Origin: Enterobacterales bacterium
GTDB lineage: Bacteria > Pseudomonadota > Gammaproteobacteria > Enterobacterales > Enterobacteriaceae
Direction of reading: 5' to 3'
Assembly: GCA_015655145.1 (NCBI GenBank)
Contig: JAATFO010000147.1
Location: 1 to 57,212 of the forward strand
Length of the DNA: 57,212 nt
The notes below the pieces were generated by a model. That model had not been told where the DNA came from and searched no databases. It worked only from the letters and a program-made list of their open reading frames with translations. The position numbers were made by a program, and so were the translations under genes. Each line of letters starts with the position of its first letter. The first letter of the stretch is position 1. Shown here piece by piece: positions 36,661 to 48,745 of the stretch.

Positions 36661-37980
36661 ATGACACATCATTTAGCACCTAAGGATATTCTCGCGCTGG
36701 GTTTCATGACCTTTGCGCTGTTTGTTGGCGCCGGTAATATTATTTTTCCGCCAATGGTTGGCATTCAGGCCGGGGAGCATGTTTGGTCCGCGGCACTGGG
36801 TTTTTTGATCACCGCCGTTGGCTTGCCGGTGATAGCCATTATTGCGCTGGCGCGGGTTGGCGGCGGCATTGACACCCTGAGCTCTCCCATTGGTAAAGGC
36901 GCGGGCTTGCTGTTAGCCACCGTGTGTTATCTGGTGGTCGGGCCGTTGTTCGCCACGCCACGTACCGCCGTCGTTTCTTTTGCTGTAGGAATTGCCCCAC
37001 TGATGGGGACGACCAAAGAAACATTATTTATCTATAGCCTGTTTTATTTCATTCTGGTCGTTGGTATTTCACTCTATCCTGGAAAGTTACTGGATACGGT
37101 GGGGCATTTTCTGGCGCCACTGAAAATTGTGGCGTTAGCTATGCTTGGCGTAGCGGCATTATTGTGGCCGGCGGGCGACATAATACCGGCAACGGACGCT
37201 TATCAGTCTGCGGCGTTCTCTGGTGGTTTTGTTGAAGGGTATCTGACCATGGATACCCTGGGGGCGCTGGTTTTTGGCATTGTTATCGTCAACGCGGCGC
37301 GCTCACGTGGCGTGGAAGATGCGCGTTTGCTTATGCGCTATACGGTGCTGGCGGGGCTGATCGCGGGTGTCGGGCTGACATTGGTGTATCTCAGTTTGTT
37401 CAGACTGGGCTCCGGCAGTGGTGCGATTGTCAACCAAAGCGCCAATGGCGCTTTGATTCTGCATGCCTACGTGCAACAGACGTTTGGCGGCATGGGCAGC
37501 CTCTTTTTGGCGACGCTGATTTTTATTGCCTGTATCGTTACGGCAGTCGGTCTGACCTGTGCTTGCGCTGAATTTTTTGCCCAGTACCTGCCATTTTCCT
37601 ACCGTACCCTGGTGCTTTTCCTGGGGCTGTTCTCGATGGTGGTGTCCAATCTTGGCCTCGACCAGTTGATTGCGATTTCTGGTCCGGTGCTGAAAGCTAT
37701 CTATCCGCCGTGCATTGTGCTGATCATTCTGAGTTTCACCCTCGGCTGGTGGCGCAACAGTAGACATATCATTGCCCCGGTTATGCTGACTAGCCTGCTG
37801 TTCGGTATAATTGATGGTGTTAAATCTTCCCCTTTTAACCGGCAACTGCCCGATGTTATTCAGCATTTGCCGTTGGCGGCTCAAGGGTTGTCCTGGTTGC
37901 CGCCATCATTGGTGATGTTGTTGCTGGTCGCCGTCTATGATCGTGTCCGCGGACGTCAGCACGTCGCAGCGCACTCATAA
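36661..37980 (+). CDS. brnQ: Branched-chain amino acid transporter BrnQ
   Basis: A 439-residue inner membrane symporter of the LIVCS family that takes up leucine, isoleucine and valine. The N-terminus [20 protein letters not shown] and [20 protein letters not shown] are diagnostic, and length matches Escherichia exactly (439). Twelve helices are expected. It is followed by a terminator and then proY, the same order as Escherichia. Confidence 0.96.
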   Translation: MTHHLAPKDILALGFMTFALFVGAGNIIFPPMVGIQAGEHVWSAALGFLITAVGLPVIAIIALARVGGGIDTLSSPIGKGAGLLLATVCYLVVGPLFATPRTAVVSFAVGIAPLMGTTKETLFIYSLFYFILVVGISLYPGKLLDTVGHFLAPLKIVALAMLGVAALLWPAGDIIPATDAYQSAAFSGGFVEGYLTMDTLGALVFGIVIVNAARSRGVEDARLLMRYTVLAGLIAGVGLTLVYLSLFRLGSGSGAIVNQSANGALILHAYVQQTFGGMGSLFLATLIFIACIVTAVGLTCACAEFFAQYLPFSYRTLVLFLGLFSMVVSNLGLDQLIAISGPVLKAIYPPCIVLIILSFTLGWWRNSRHIIAPVMLTSLLFGIIDGVKSSPFNRQLPDVIQHLPLAAQGLSWLPPSLVMLLLVAVYDRVRGRQHVAAHS

Positions 37981-37998
37981 TGTTACAGGTTTTACGGT

Positions 37999-38023
37999 AA
38001 CCACGGGCATCCCCGTGGTTTTT
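37999..38023 (+). terminator. Terminator between brnQ and proY
   Basis: A 9-bp perfect stem (AACCACGGG / CCCGTGGTT) with loop CATC and a T-run. It lies 18 bases after the brnQ stop and 24 before proY, so proY transcription from brnQ is reduced. Confidence 0.88.
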
Positions 38024-38046
38024 CCATTTAACAGGGATACACCGTC

Positions 38047-39402
38047 ATGCAAAAGACACATACGCTTCGACGCGGGCTGAGCACGCGCCATATCCGTTTT
38101 ATGGCGTTGGGATCGGCGATCGGCACCGGGCTTTTTTATGGTTCTGCCGATGCCATAAGAATGGCCGGGCCGAGTGTCTTGCTGGCCTACATTATCGGCG
38201 GGGTAGTGGCATATATTATTATGCGTGCGCTGGGTGAGATGTCGGTGAACAATCCGCAATCAGGCTCGTTTTCGCGTTATGCCGAGGATTATCTCGGGCC
38301 GCTGGCAGGCTACCTCACCGGCTGGACATATTGCTTCGAGATCCTGATTGTCGCGATTGCCGATGTAACGGCATTTGGTTTTTATATGGGTGTCTGGTTT
38401 CCTGAGGTGCCGCACTGGATCTGGGTACTCAGCGTGGTACTGATTATTGGCGCCATCAATCTGTTGAGTGTCAGTGTATTTGGGGAAGTGGAATTCTGGT
38501 TCTCCTTTTTTAAAGTTGCTGCCATTATCGCGATGATCATCGTCGGTTTTGGCATGATTTTCTGGGGTATCGGCAATGGTGGGCAGCCTACTGGCATCAG
38601 TAATTTGTGGCGCAATGGTGGCTTTTTCCCTCATGGGGTGCTGGGGATGCTGTTGTCGCTGCAGATGGTGATGTTTGCCTATGGCGGGATTGAAATTATT
38701 GGGATCACCGCCGGGGAAGCCAGTAATCCGGAAAAATCCATTCCGCGCGCCATTAATTCGGTACCATGGCGTATCCTGGTTTTCTATGTTGGTACCTTGT
38801 TTGTGATCATGTCCCTTTATCCCTGGAACCAGGTAGGTACAGCGGGTAGCCCATTTGTGGTGACTTTCCAGCATTTAGGTATCGTTTTCGCTGCCTCTTT
38901 ACTGAATGTCGTGGTGATTACCGCCTCGTTATCGGCCATTAACAGCGATGTTTTCGGGGTCGGACGGATGTTGCACGGTATGGCCGGACAAGGCCATGCT
39001 CCCCGGATTTTCCAGCGCGTTTCGACGCAGGGTATTCCGTGGATGACCGTGCTGGTCATGATGATAGCGATGCTGGCGGCGGTGTATCTTAACTATCTGA
39101 TTCCGAAGAAAGTCTTTCTGGTGATTGCCTCGCTGGCAACCTTTGCGACCGTCTGGGTGTGGGTCATGATTTTGGCTTCGTTGATTGCTTCGCGCTGCCA
39201 GCTGGGAAAAGAAGCGAGTCGGCAGGTGAAATTCCCTCTGCCGGGCGGTGTGTTTACCGCCGGGTTCGGTATTTTGTTTTTGTTATTTATCATTGGCTTG
39301 ATCGGTTATTTCCCGGATACGCGTATTTCGCTGTGGGTGGGCGGCCTCTGGATTATATTGCTGTTGGTGGGATACAGGCTGACGCGGCGAAATAAAACCT
39401 GA
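38047..39402 (+). CDS. proY: Proline-specific permease ProY (APC family)
   Basis: A 451-residue amino acid permease of the AAT subfamily. The N-terminal signature [20 protein letters not shown] and [19 protein letters not shown] are typical of the ProY/CycA/AroP group, and position after brnQ identifies it as ProY. Twelve helices are expected. AGGGA is 12 bases ahead of the ATG. In Salmonella ProY is a cryptic proline transporter; the physiological substrate is not certain. In Escherichia malZ follows; here an MscS-family channel gene does. Confidence 0.9.
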   Translation: MQKTHTLRRGLSTRHIRFMALGSAIGTGLFYGSADAIRMAGPSVLLAYIIGGVVAYIIMRALGEMSVNNPQSGSFSRYAEDYLGPLAGYLTGWTYCFEILIVAIADVTAFGFYMGVWFPEVPHWIWVLSVVLIIGAINLLSVSVFGEVEFWFSFFKVAAIIAMIIVGFGMIFWGIGNGGQPTGISNLWRNGGFFPHGVLGMLLSLQMVMFAYGGIEIIGITAGEASNPEKSIPRAINSVPWRILVFYVGTLFVIMSLYPWNQVGTAGSPFVVTFQHLGIVFAASLLNVVVITASLSAINSDVFGVGRMLHGMAGQGHAPRIFQRVSTQGIPWMTVLVMMIAMLAAVYLNYLIPKKVFLVIASLATFATVWVWVMILASLIASRCQLGKEASRQVKFPLPGGVFTAGFGILFLLFIIGLIGYFPDTRISLWVGGLWIILLLVGYRLTRRNKT

Positions 39403-39442
39403 AACCCGGCAGCGGGCAGCCACCACCGGTTTCATCAAAGCA

Positions 39443-39479
39443 ACGCGGGTCGCCTTAAATGGGCGACCCGCGTTTTTTT
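39443..39479. terminator. Strong terminator between convergent proY and mscM
   Basis: A 12-bp perfect stem (ACGCGGGTCGCC / GGCGACCCGCGT) with a 7-base loop and a run of seven T. The T-run overlaps the stop codon of the convergent channel gene. It is strong for the plus strand, weaker for the minus strand. Confidence 0.9.
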
Positions 39480-40725
39480 ACTGCGGGATCAATCCGATAC
39501 GACGCATATCATTGCCGGTTGGCGTCTGGTGCACGCGCAAGCCAAAAACAGGAATGATGGCAAAAATATAGTCAAAAATGTCTGACTGGATATTTTCGTA
39601 CTTTAGCCATTCCGCCGTATTGGTAAATGCGTAGATCTCAATGGGTAAACCTTCCGGGGTCGGCGCCAGTTGGCGTACCATCAGCGTCATGCCTTTATGG
39701 ATGTCGTTATGGTTTTTAAGCCAGGTCTCCAGCCAGATGCGGAACGTCCCGATATTGGTCAGCCGTCGGCCATTGAGTAGTGTACTGATATCGCAATCAA
39801 GTTGTGCATTATAGTCACTGACCTCACGGTTTTTGCTGTCAATATAGGGTGTCAGCAGTTGAGCTTTGCGTAACTCCTGCAGATGATCCCCGGTCATAAA
39901 ATGAATGCTGGTGCAATCAATATTGATGCTGCGTTTAATGCGACGTCCGCCGGACTCCGACATTGCGCGCCAGTTTTTGAATGAGTCAGAGATCAGCGCG
40001 TAAGTGGGAATGGTGGTGATGGTGTTATCCCAGTTGCGTACTTTTACCGTCGTCAGGCCGATGTCTATTACTGCGCCGTCGGCGTTATACTTCGGCATTT
40101 CCAGCCAGTCATTGATTTTCAGCATGTTATTCGCTGAGAGTTGAATGCCGGCGACCAGACCCAGTATCGGATCTTTGAACACCAACATCAGTACCGCAGT
40201 CATGGCGCCCAAACCGGTAATTAGCACCAGCGGGGATTTTCCCATCAGCAGCGAAACCACCATGATACAGACGATGATGGCGGCGATCAGCTTCAGGCTC
40301 TGGAAAATGCCACGCAACGGGACTTGTTCGGCAATGATACTTTTTGCTGAAATGGTTAGCAGAACATCCAGCAGGGAAAACAGGGTCAGCAGCAGGAACA
40401 GCAAAATCCATACCTGTGAGATGACCGACAAAATGCTGTAAAGCCGCTCACCGCTGTTCAGGAACAGTTCCGTTTGCAGATTGAGCAGTATGCCCTGTAA
40501 TAGTTGAGCGGCACGATTGAACAGCTTGTGCTGTATGAGAGAATGCAGCAACAAATGCGTGCTGCGCTCCGCTCTCCGCCGGAGAAAGGGCAGTAGCGCA
40601 CGATGCAAAATAGCATGAACAACGAATGAGATAACCAGGATGATGCCCGGCACGATAAACATAGCGGCCACAGAGGCATAGGGCAGATCAAATTGATCCA
40701 GCCAGTGGGTAATTTGGTCCTGCAT
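39478..40725 (-). CDS. mscM: MscM/YbdG mechanosensitive channel (MscS family)
   Basis: A 415-residue inner membrane channel of the MscS superfamily, the same length as Escherichia YbdG (MscM). About five N-terminal helices precede the pore helix (LITGLGAMTAVLMLVFKDPI at about residues 169-188). The cytoplasmic MscS beta domain follows (KINDWLEMP, then NWDNTITTIPTYALISDSFK, a conserved block). YbdG gives a small-conductance response to osmotic downshock. GGGAG precedes the ATG. In Escherichia ybdG lies elsewhere; here it occupies the malZ position. Confidence 0.92.
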   Translation of the reverse strand: MQDQITHWLDQFDLPYASVAAMFIVPGIILVISFVVHAILHRALLPFLRRRAERSTHLLLHSLIQHKLFNRAAQLLQGILLNLQTELFLNSGERLYSILSVISQVWILLFLLLTLFSLLDVLLTISAKSIIAEQVPLRGIFQSLKLIAAIIVCIMVVSLLMGKSPLVLITGLGAMTAVLMLVFKDPILGLVAGIQLSANNMLKINDWLEMPKYNADGAVIDIGLTTVKVRNWDNTITTIPTYALISDSFKNWRAMSESGGRRIKRSINIDCTSIHFMTGDHLQELRKAQLLTPYIDSKNREVSDYNAQLDCDISTLLNGRRLTNIGTFRIWLETWLKNHNDIHKGMTLMVRQLAPTPEGLPIEIYAFTNTAEWLKYENIQSDIFDYIFAIIPVFGLRVHQTPTGNDMRRIGLIPQ

Positions 40726-40883
40726 TGATAAAACTCCCTTTTCTATTAATCAATTCCAATAATAATCTGAGGCGATTTTTCCCGGCCATTTAACCGTTTT
40801 TTAAAGCGACTGACCATAAAAAACGTACGAATTATTGATGTTCGGATGAATATTGATCCGGATCGACAAAATGAACAGGTCTT

Positions 40884-41030
40884 AGAGCCTGGCCCCGTAG
40901 GTATTATTGTCGCCGTCAATGTGGACATGGACAGCACGGAGAAACCGGAGCGTGCACGTAGTTCGTGAGGATTTTGAGCACTGCCCAGGGCCAAAGTGGC
41001 AAGTAAAATTTGCCTAATGGGATAGACCCT
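40884..41030 (-). repeat. 147-bp palindrome-ended dispersed repeat, copy 2
   Basis: The inverse orientation of the repeat at 16514-16660, with the same length and about 88% identity by hand alignment. The ends are AGAGCCTGGCCCCGTAGG and CCTAATGGGATAGACCCT. It lies between mscM and acpH, in the very interval where malZ is missing relative to Escherichia. The rest of the 412-bp gap 40726-41137 is AT-rich and shows no gene. Confidence 0.85.
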
Positions 41031-41137
41031 TATGTTAGCGATAAACTGGCCTGTCGGTTTGCCCGGATTGCACATTAGCACTGCCACGGTTTACTCAGGT
41101 AATTCATCGGCGGGGTTCGGTGAACCGTGGCATTATA

Positions 41138-41719
41138 TTACAAGGTATTTTGCCTGGCCTGCGCCATCATCCGGGGGTAAAACTGGGTAAATATCGCCGA
41201 AAAGTGATGATAATTGTCCACAAAGTCCTGATACGTCGCGCTCAGCGCCGCCAGCCGTGGGCGCCGCAACGCCATCGCCCGCAGAACGTGTTGTAAATAT
41301 GGCGCTTCCGCGTAACGTTCCATCCAGCGCTCCTGCCATAAAGAGCGGTTCAGGTTCTGGAAATGCGCCGGCGTATTGGCGATGTTGGGGAGGATCTGCA
41401 ATTGTGCACTGGCCAAAAAAGTCGGTAAGGCGATATCTGGCTGCAATGTGTCCCAGTGCAATGCAAGGAAGTGATCCCAAATGACATCCAGCGCGATGGG
41501 GGCAACCCGGTATGTTTCATCACGAAAGTGACGGCGGGCAAGCCGCACCTCTGGCAAGGAGTCGGTGAGGACATCGATGCGACGATGCAATAAAATGCCC
41601 TCGGCAACGGCGGGCGACCACGCATCGTGCGGATTGCCACGCACAAAATCGGCCATCAGATTACCTAATAAGGAACTGTTAGCCAGCGAAGCCAGATGGA
41701 GATGAGCGAGAAAATTCAT
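41138..41719 (-). CDS. acpH: Acyl carrier protein phosphodiesterase AcpH
   Basis: A 193-residue enzyme (formerly YajB) that removes the 4'-phosphopantetheine arm from holo-ACP. It is an HD-like hydrolase; the N-terminus MNFLAHLHLASLANSSLLGN and the GILLHRRIDVLTDSLP block provide the conserved His/Asp residues, and FVDNYHH follows near the end. Length equals that of Escherichia (193). The ATG at 41719 starts the family N-terminus; an in-frame ATG at 41758 adds unrelated residues. It is divergent from queA, as in Escherichia. Confidence 0.94.
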   Translation of the reverse strand: MNFLAHLHLASLANSSLLGNLMADFVRGNPHDAWSPAVAEGILLHRRIDVLTDSLPEVRLARRHFRDETYRVAPIALDVIWDHFLALHWDTLQPDIALPTFLASAQLQILPNIANTPAHFQNLNRSLWQERWMERYAEAPYLQHVLRAMALRRPRLAALSATYQDFVDNYHHFSAIFTQFYPRMMAQARQNTL

Positions 41720-41824
41720 GCCGCCATTATAAGTGATTTTCGTGCTTTCCAAAGCCAATTGTTCAGAATTGATGGCTTTTCCGCTAAACTATGCCGCCTG
41801 TTTCTTACCCGAAAGAAGTGAACC

Positions 41825-42895
41825 ATGCGTGTTGCTGATTTTTCCTTTGAGTTACCTGAGTCGTTGATTGCTCACTATCCGCCCGCACAGCGCAGCGGTT
41901 GCCGTTTGTTGTCGCTTGATGGGGTGAGCGGGGCATTACAAACGGGGGTTTTCACCGATTTGGTCGATAAACTCACTGCGGGTGATTTGCTGGTGTTTAA
42001 CAATACGCGTGTTATCCCGGCCCGCATGTTTGGCCGCAAAGTCAGTGGCGGTAAAATTGAAGTGCTGGTTGAACGCATACTGGATGATAAGCGGGTGCTG
42101 GCCCATGTCCGTTCGTCGAAGTCGCCAAAAGCCGGTACGGCGCTGTTGCTGGGCGATGATGAACATATTCATGCCGTGATGGTGGCGCGGCACGACACAT
42201 TGTTTGAAATTGAATTTCAGGATGATCGCCCGGCGCTTGATATCTTAAATACCGCCGGTCATATACCGCTTCCACCCTATATTGATCGTCCTGATGATGA
42301 GGTTGATCGTGAACGTTATCAGACAGTGTACAACCAGCGTCCCGGAGCGGTAGCAGCGCCGACGGCAGGCCTGCATTTCGATGAGCCGCTACTGGCGGCC
42401 CTGCGCAAGAAAGGGGTGGAGATGGCGTTCGTCACGCTCCATGTTGGCGCGGGTACTTTTCAACCGGTACGTGTTGATCAGATTGAAGATCATGTCATGC
42501 ATGCCGAGTACGCGGAAGTCCCACAGACGGTGGTGGATGCGGTACTGGCCTGCAAAGCGCGCGGCAAGCGGGTTATTGCGGTGGGCACCACTTCGGTGCG
42601 CTCGCTGGAAAGTGCGGCGCAGGCCAGCTCATCAGCACTGCTCGCCCCTTTCTTTGGCGACACGAAAATTTTTATCTATCCCGGCTATCACTATCAAGTG
42701 ATCGACGCGCTGGTAACCAATTTTCATCTGCCGGAATCAACCCTGATCATGCTGGTGGCCGCATTTGCCGGTTATCGTCACACCATGCATGCCTATCGGG
42801 AAGCGGTGGCGCAGCAGTACCGTTTTTTCAGTTACGGTGATGCGATGTTCATTACTCGCAATCCCGAGGCGCCAGTGGAACATGTTGGCACCTGA
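41825..42895 (+). CDS. queA: S-adenosylmethionine:tRNA ribosyltransferase-isomerase QueA
   Basis: A 356-residue enzyme that transfers the ribosyl part of S-adenosylmethionine to preQ1 in tRNA, giving epoxyqueuosine at position 34. Length equals that of Escherichia (356). The N-terminal [13 protein letters not shown], the [12 protein letters not shown] block and the conserved [13 protein letters not shown] and [10 protein letters not shown] blocks are all present. It is the first gene of the queA-tgt-yajC-secDF block, but the gap to tgt (367 bp) is much longer than in Escherichia. Confidence 0.97.
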   Translation: MRVADFSFELPESLIAHYPPAQRSGCRLLSLDGVSGALQTGVFTDLVDKLTAGDLLVFNNTRVIPARMFGRKVSGGKIEVLVERILDDKRVLAHVRSSKSPKAGTALLLGDDEHIHAVMVARHDTLFEIEFQDDRPALDILNTAGHIPLPPYIDRPDDEVDRERYQTVYNQRPGAVAAPTAGLHFDEPLLAALRKKGVEMAFVTLHVGAGTFQPVRVDQIEDHVMHAEYAEVPQTVVDAVLACKARGKRVIAVGTTSVRSLESAAQASSSALLAPFFGDTKIFIYPGYHYQVIDALVTNFHLPESTLIMLVAAFAGYRHTMHAYREAVAQQYRFFSYGDAMFITRNPEAPVEHVGT

Positions 42896-44387
<1,492 letters not shown>

Positions 44388-44411
44388 TAATTAAACAATG
44401 AGGGAAATTTA

Positions 44412-44744
44412 ATGAGTTTTTTCATTTCTGACGCAGCGGCAGCAGCCGGTGCTCCGTCTCAGGGGAGTCCTTATTCTCTGGTGATCATGCTGGTGGTTTT
44501 CGGTCTGATATTCTATTTCATGATCCTGCGTCCGCAGCAGAAGCGTGCGAAAGAGCACAAAAAACTGATGGATTCCATTGCCAAAGGTGATGAAGTGCTG
44601 ACCACCGGCGGTCTGGTGGGGCGAGTGACGAAAGTGGCTGAAACCGGTTATGTTGCTATAGCGTTGAACGATACCACTGAAGTTGTGGTCAAACGTGATT
44701 TCGTGGCTGCCGTTCTACCGAAAGGTACGATTAAGGCGCTGTAA
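44412..44744 (+). CDS. yajC: Sec translocon accessory protein YajC
   Basis: A 110-residue single-span membrane protein that joins SecD and SecF. One helix (about residues 19-41, LVIMLVVFGLIFYFMILRP) is followed by the conserved RPQQKRAKEHKKLMDS and a small beta domain (LTTGGLVGRVTKV). Length equals that of Escherichia (110). GAGGG precedes the ATG. Confidence 0.97.
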   Translation: MSFFISDAAAAAGAPSQGSPYSLVIMLVVFGLIFYFMILRPQQKRAKEHKKLMDSIAKGDEVLTTGGLVGRVTKVAETGYVAIALNDTTEVVVKRDFVAAVLPKGTIKAL

Positions 44745-44771
44745 TTATCTGTTTTCCCTAAGGGAACTACC

Positions 44772-46619
44772 GTGTTAAACCGTTATCCTTTGTGGAAATA
44801 CATCATGCTGATCGTCGTTGTCGTCGTCGGTTTGCTGTATGCACTTCCCAACCTTTATGGTGAGGATCCGGCTGTTCAGGTCACTGGTGCGCGTGGAAGC
44901 GCGGCCAGTGAGCAAACGCTGGTCCAGATCCAGAACGCATTACAACAAGATAATATTCAGAGCAAATCCATTGCGCTGGAAAATGGCGCTATCATGGCGC
45001 GTTTTGCCAACACGGATGTGCAATTACGCGCCCGTGAAGCAATCATCAAGGTGCTTGGCGAGAATTACGTTGTGGCGCTTAACCTCGCGCCGGCGACGCC
45101 GAAATGGCTGAGTATGCTGGCGGCTGAGCCAATGAAACTGGGCCTGGATCTGCGTGGCGGTGTTCACTTCCTGATGGAAGTCGATATGGATACAGCGCTC
45201 GGTAAACTACAGGAACAGAATACCGACGGCCTGCGTAGCGATCTGCGTGATAAAGGCATTCCTTACACTAACGTGCGTAAAATCGATAACTACGGCGTAG
45301 AAATTCGTTTCCGTGATGCGGCGGCGCGTGATGATGCGGTGAGCTATCTGACTACCCGCCATCGCGAGTTAGTTATCGACAGCAGTGGCAGCAATGCCTT
45401 GCGTGCGGTGATGAGCGATGAACGCCTGCGTGAAGCGCGGGAATATGCGGTCCAGCAGAACATTAATATTTTACGTAATCGCGTCAACCAACTGGGCGTG
45501 GCTGAACCGCTGGTGCAGCGTCAGGGATCTGATCGCATTGTGGTGGAACTGCCTGGTATCCAGGATACCGCGCGTGCCAAGGAGATTCTGGGTGCAACGG
45601 CTACGCTGGAATTCCGGCTGGTGAACACCAGTGTGGATGCCACAGCCGCAGCGAGCGGGCGTGTGCCGGGTGATTCTGAGGTGAAATCGACGCGCGATGG
45701 TCAGCCCGTTGTCTTGTACAAGCGTATTATCCTCACCGGTGATCATATTACTGACTCCACTTCCAGCATGGATGAATACAACCAACCGCAGGTGAATATT
45801 TCACTGGATAGCGCGGGTGGCAACACCATGTCCAATTTTACCCGCGACAATATTGGTAAGCCGATGGCCAGCCTGTTTGTCGAGTACAAAGACAGTGGGA
45901 AAAAAGAGGCTAATGGCCGCGCGATCCTGGAAAAACAGGAAGAGGTGATCAACATCGCGAATATTCAATCGCGTCTCGGAAACAGTTTCCGTATCACAGG
46001 AATTGATAACCCGAACGAAGCTCGTCAGTTGTCTTTATTGCTGCGAGCTGGTGCGTTGATTGCCCCTATCCAGATAGTTGAAGAGCGGACCATTGGCCCC
46101 ACCATGGGGCAGCAAAATATCGATCAGGGCCTGGCGGCATGTTTGTGGGGGCTGGTAGCCTCGATTGTGTTTATGGTGGTTTATTACCGTAAATTTGGCG
46201 TTATTGCGACGACGGCGCTGGTGGCTAACCTGGTGCTGATTGTGGGCATTATGTCATTACTGCCGGGGGCTACGCTCACCATGCCAGGTATCGCCGGTAT
46301 TGTGTTGACCCTGGCGGTCGCTGTCGATGCTAATGTATTGATCAATGAACGCATCAAGGAAGAGCTGAAAAACGGGCGTTCGGTTCAACAGGCGATTCAT
46401 GAAGGGTATAAAGGGGCGTTCTCCAGTATCGTTGATGCGAACGTCACGACGCTGATTACCGCGATCATTCTGTACGCTGTGGGTACCGGTTCGATCAAAG
46501 GCTTTGCCATTACTACGGCAATTGGTGTGATGACATCCATGTTCACGGCGATTGTCGGTACGCGTGCCATCGTTAACCTGTTATATGGCGGTAAACGCAT
46601 CAACAAGCTGTCTATCTGA
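44772..46619 (+). CDS. secD: Protein translocase subunit SecD
   Basis: A 615-residue inner membrane protein with six helices and a large periplasmic P1 domain between helix 1 and helix 2; with SecF it uses proton motive force to pull preproteins across. The conserved [15 protein letters not shown] after the first helix and [17 protein letters not shown] in helix 4 are intact. The start is GTG with AGGGA upstream. Length equals that of Escherichia (615). Its stop overlaps the ribosome site region of secF. Confidence 0.97.
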   Translation: MLNRYPLWKYIMLIVVVVVGLLYALPNLYGEDPAVQVTGARGSAASEQTLVQIQNALQQDNIQSKSIALENGAIMARFANTDVQLRAREAIIKVLGENYVVALNLAPATPKWLSMLAAEPMKLGLDLRGGVHFLMEVDMDTALGKLQEQNTDGLRSDLRDKGIPYTNVRKIDNYGVEIRFRDAAARDDAVSYLTTRHRELVIDSSGSNALRAVMSDERLREAREYAVQQNINILRNRVNQLGVAEPLVQRQGSDRIVVELPGIQDTARAKEILGATATLEFRLVNTSVDATAAASGRVPGDSEVKSTRDGQPVVLYKRIILTGDHITDSTSSMDEYNQPQVNISLDSAGGNTMSNFTRDNIGKPMASLFVEYKDSGKKEANGRAILEKQEEVINIANIQSRLGNSFRITGIDNPNEARQLSLLLRAGALIAPIQIVEERTIGPTMGQQNIDQGLAACLWGLVASIVFMVVYYRKFGVIATTALVANLVLIVGIMSLLPGATLTMPGIAGIVLTLAVAVDANVLINERIKEELKNGRSVQQAIHEGYKGAFSSIVDANVTTLITAIILYAVGTGSIKGFAITTAIGVMTSMFTAIVGTRAIVNLLYGGKRINKLSI

Positions 46620-46629
46620 GGAGTGCGTT

Positions 46630-47598
46630 GTGGCACAGCAATATAGTGTTGAACAATTGAACTATGGTCGTAAAGTGCATGATTTTATGCGCTGGGATAC
46701 GCTGGCCTTTACCCTTTCCGGGCTGTTGTTGATCGCGTCGGTGATTATTATGGGGGTGCGCGGCTTTAACTGGGGTTTGGATTTTACCGGCGGTACCGTC
46801 ATTGAGATTACGCTGGAAAAATCAGCAAATATTGATACGCTACGGGCATCACTGGAAAAGGCAGGCTTCGTGGAGCCGCAAGTCCAGAATTTCGGCAGCA
46901 GCCGCGATGTGGCGGTGCGTCTGTCTCCTGACGCGGGTAATGCCGGGCAGGAACTGGGCAATAAAGTGGTCACGGTAATTGATCAGGCGACAGGTCAAAA
47001 TGCGACGGTTAAACGTATTGAGTTTGTCGGACCGAGTGTCGGCAGCGACCTGGCGCAGGCCGGTGGTATGGCGTTGCTGGTCGCCCTGATTTGCATCCTT
47101 ATCTATGTCGGTTTTCGCTTTGAGTGGCGTCTGGCATTAGGGGCTGTGCTGGCGCTGGCACACGATGTGATCATTACGCTAGGTGTACTGTCACTGTTCC
47201 ATATTGAGATCGACTTGACCATCATTGCCTCACTGATGTCAGTGATTGGTTATTCGCTGAATGACAGTATTGTGGTTTCCGATCGTATTCGTGAGAACTT
47301 CCGCAAAATTCGGCGCGGTACGCCCTACGATATTATCAACGTTTCCCTGACGCAGACATTGAGCCGTACCATTATGACCTCAGCCACGACACTGATGGTG
47401 GTGTTGATGCTGTTCATTTTCGGTGGCGCCTTACTGGAAGGGTTCTCGCTGACCATGCTGATTGGTATTTCTATCGGCACCATTTCTTCCATCTATGTTG
47501 CTTCCGCACTGGCGCTGAAAATGGGGCTGAAACGGGAACATATGATTCAGCAGAAAGTTGAGAAAGAGGGCGCAGATCAACCCTCCGTCCTGCCTTAA
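46630..47598 (+). CDS. secF: Protein translocase subunit SecF
   Basis: A 322-residue partner of SecD with six helices. The GTG at 46630 is the start, with GGAG just ahead and the N-terminus [20 protein letters not shown] as in Escherichia (323 residues). The conserved [12 protein letters not shown] and [20 protein letters not shown] motifs are present. It ends the operon before a terminator. Confidence 0.97.
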   Translation: MAQQYSVEQLNYGRKVHDFMRWDTLAFTLSGLLLIASVIIMGVRGFNWGLDFTGGTVIEITLEKSANIDTLRASLEKAGFVEPQVQNFGSSRDVAVRLSPDAGNAGQELGNKVVTVIDQATGQNATVKRIEFVGPSVGSDLAQAGGMALLVALICILIYVGFRFEWRLALGAVLALAHDVIITLGVLSLFHIEIDLTIIASLMSVIGYSLNDSIVVSDRIRENFRKIRRGTPYDIINVSLTQTLSRTIMTSATTLMVVLMLFIFGGALLEGFSLTMLIGISIGTISSIYVASALALKMGLKREHMIQQKVEKEGADQPSVLP

Positions 47599-47607
47599 TC
47601 GTTATCC

Positions 47608-47636
47608 GGGCCACCTTCTGACGTGGCCCTTTTTTT
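47608..47636 (+). terminator. Terminator of the queA-secF operon
   Basis: A 7-bp stem (GGGCCAC / GTGGCCC) with an 8-base loop followed by seven T, ten bases after the secF stop. Confidence 0.92.
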
Positions 47637-47854
47637 ATTTCACCCTGACCCTTGTACCCAGTTTGGCAGAATTGAACCGCTCCGGTTGCCCGGCGGTTCA
47701 ATCGAGCCTTGATAGATAGCTGGCTTCACACACGCCAGTGTTGGTTTTTGCAAAGGGGACAATCACCGCTCAGGTGGCGGTGATGAACCGGGCAATAAAG
47801 AACACCTAACGTGTGCGGGACGCTCAATTCCTTATTGTGCATATGCCTCCTTTG

Positions 47855-48646
47855 TCAAGCCGCATTCAGGATACGCAGGACTTCGGCATGCAGTACTTTG
47901 GAGCCGCAGGCGACAATGGCACCGCCGTTTTCGGCTCTGCCGCCATCAAGCGTAGTGACAATCCCCCCGGCTGCTTCAATAATTGGGATAAGCGCTACGA
48001 TGTCGTAAGGCTGCATAGAATACTCAACGCAGATATCGATGAAGCCGGCTGCCAGCATTGCCATGGCGTAACACTCTCCGCCGTAGCGGGTCATCAATAC
48101 CTGGCGACTGAGATCGTCGAAGTGATTTCCCTTATACAGTGCGACCGATTCAGGAGCAGTGGCGTGAAGAATAGCCTGATCCAACTGAATATGTTGCCGG
48201 GTGTGAAGGCGTATTTCGCCAAGCGGACCGCGGGTCCACGCGCTTTCGCCATCTGACCAAAAACGCTCGCCGGTAAAGGGCTGGCTCATCATACCCATTA
48301 CCGCACGCCCTTTATGGGTCAGTCCTATCAACGTTCCCCAGACCGGCAGCCCACACAAAAAGGGACGGGTGCCATCGATGGGATCAATAATCCACTGAAA
48401 ATCATGGTGGCCGACGCTGCCATACTCTTCTCCCATAATGGCGTGGTTTGGAAACTGCGCAGTAATATGCTCCCTCAGGCGTTTCTCTGTCGTACGATCG
48501 GCATTAGTAACAGGATCAAAACGGAATCCTTCCCTGGGTTTATTTGCAACCTCCAGATTAAGGCGCTGGCGATAGCTTTTCAGGGTACTGTCTTCTGACA
48601 ACGCCGCCAGGTGATGTAGGAAGCTGATATCTGGACGTGATGACAT
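47855..48646 (-). CDS. Inositol monophosphatase family protein (HisN-like histidinol phosphatase)
   Basis: A 263-residue phosphatase of the inositol monophosphatase fold. Metal ligands are in GEEYG (about 72-76) and DPIDGTRPF (about 88-96), and a C-terminal YDIVALIPIIEAAGG replaces the usual WDxAA motif, as in HisN-type histidinol phosphatases. GAGG precedes the ATG. It is divergent from a DeoR-family regulator with a 99-bp spacer, so a role in sugar- or inositol-phosphate metabolism under that regulator is also possible. SuhB-type function is less likely because the C-terminus differs. Confidence 0.85.
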   Translation of the reverse strand: MSSRPDISFLHHLAALSEDSTLKSYRQRLNLEVANKPREGFRFDPVTNADRTTEKRLREHITAQFPNHAIMGEEYGSVGHHDFQWIIDPIDGTRPFLCGLPVWGTLIGLTHKGRAVMGMMSQPFTGERFWSDGESAWTRGPLGEIRLHTRQHIQLDQAILHATAPESVALYKGNHFDDLSRQVLMTRYGGECYAMAMLAAGFIDICVEYSMQPYDIVALIPIIEAAGGIVTTLDGGRAENGGAIVACGSKVLHAEVLRILNAA

Positions 48647-48745
48647 GGTGAAGTCCTCTTATAAGGTTACAGGGGTTGACAGGTTCATTGGTAATGCGTG
48701 ATTATGATTATTATTGCTCGATATTGCCATTATCAAGGAATTAAT

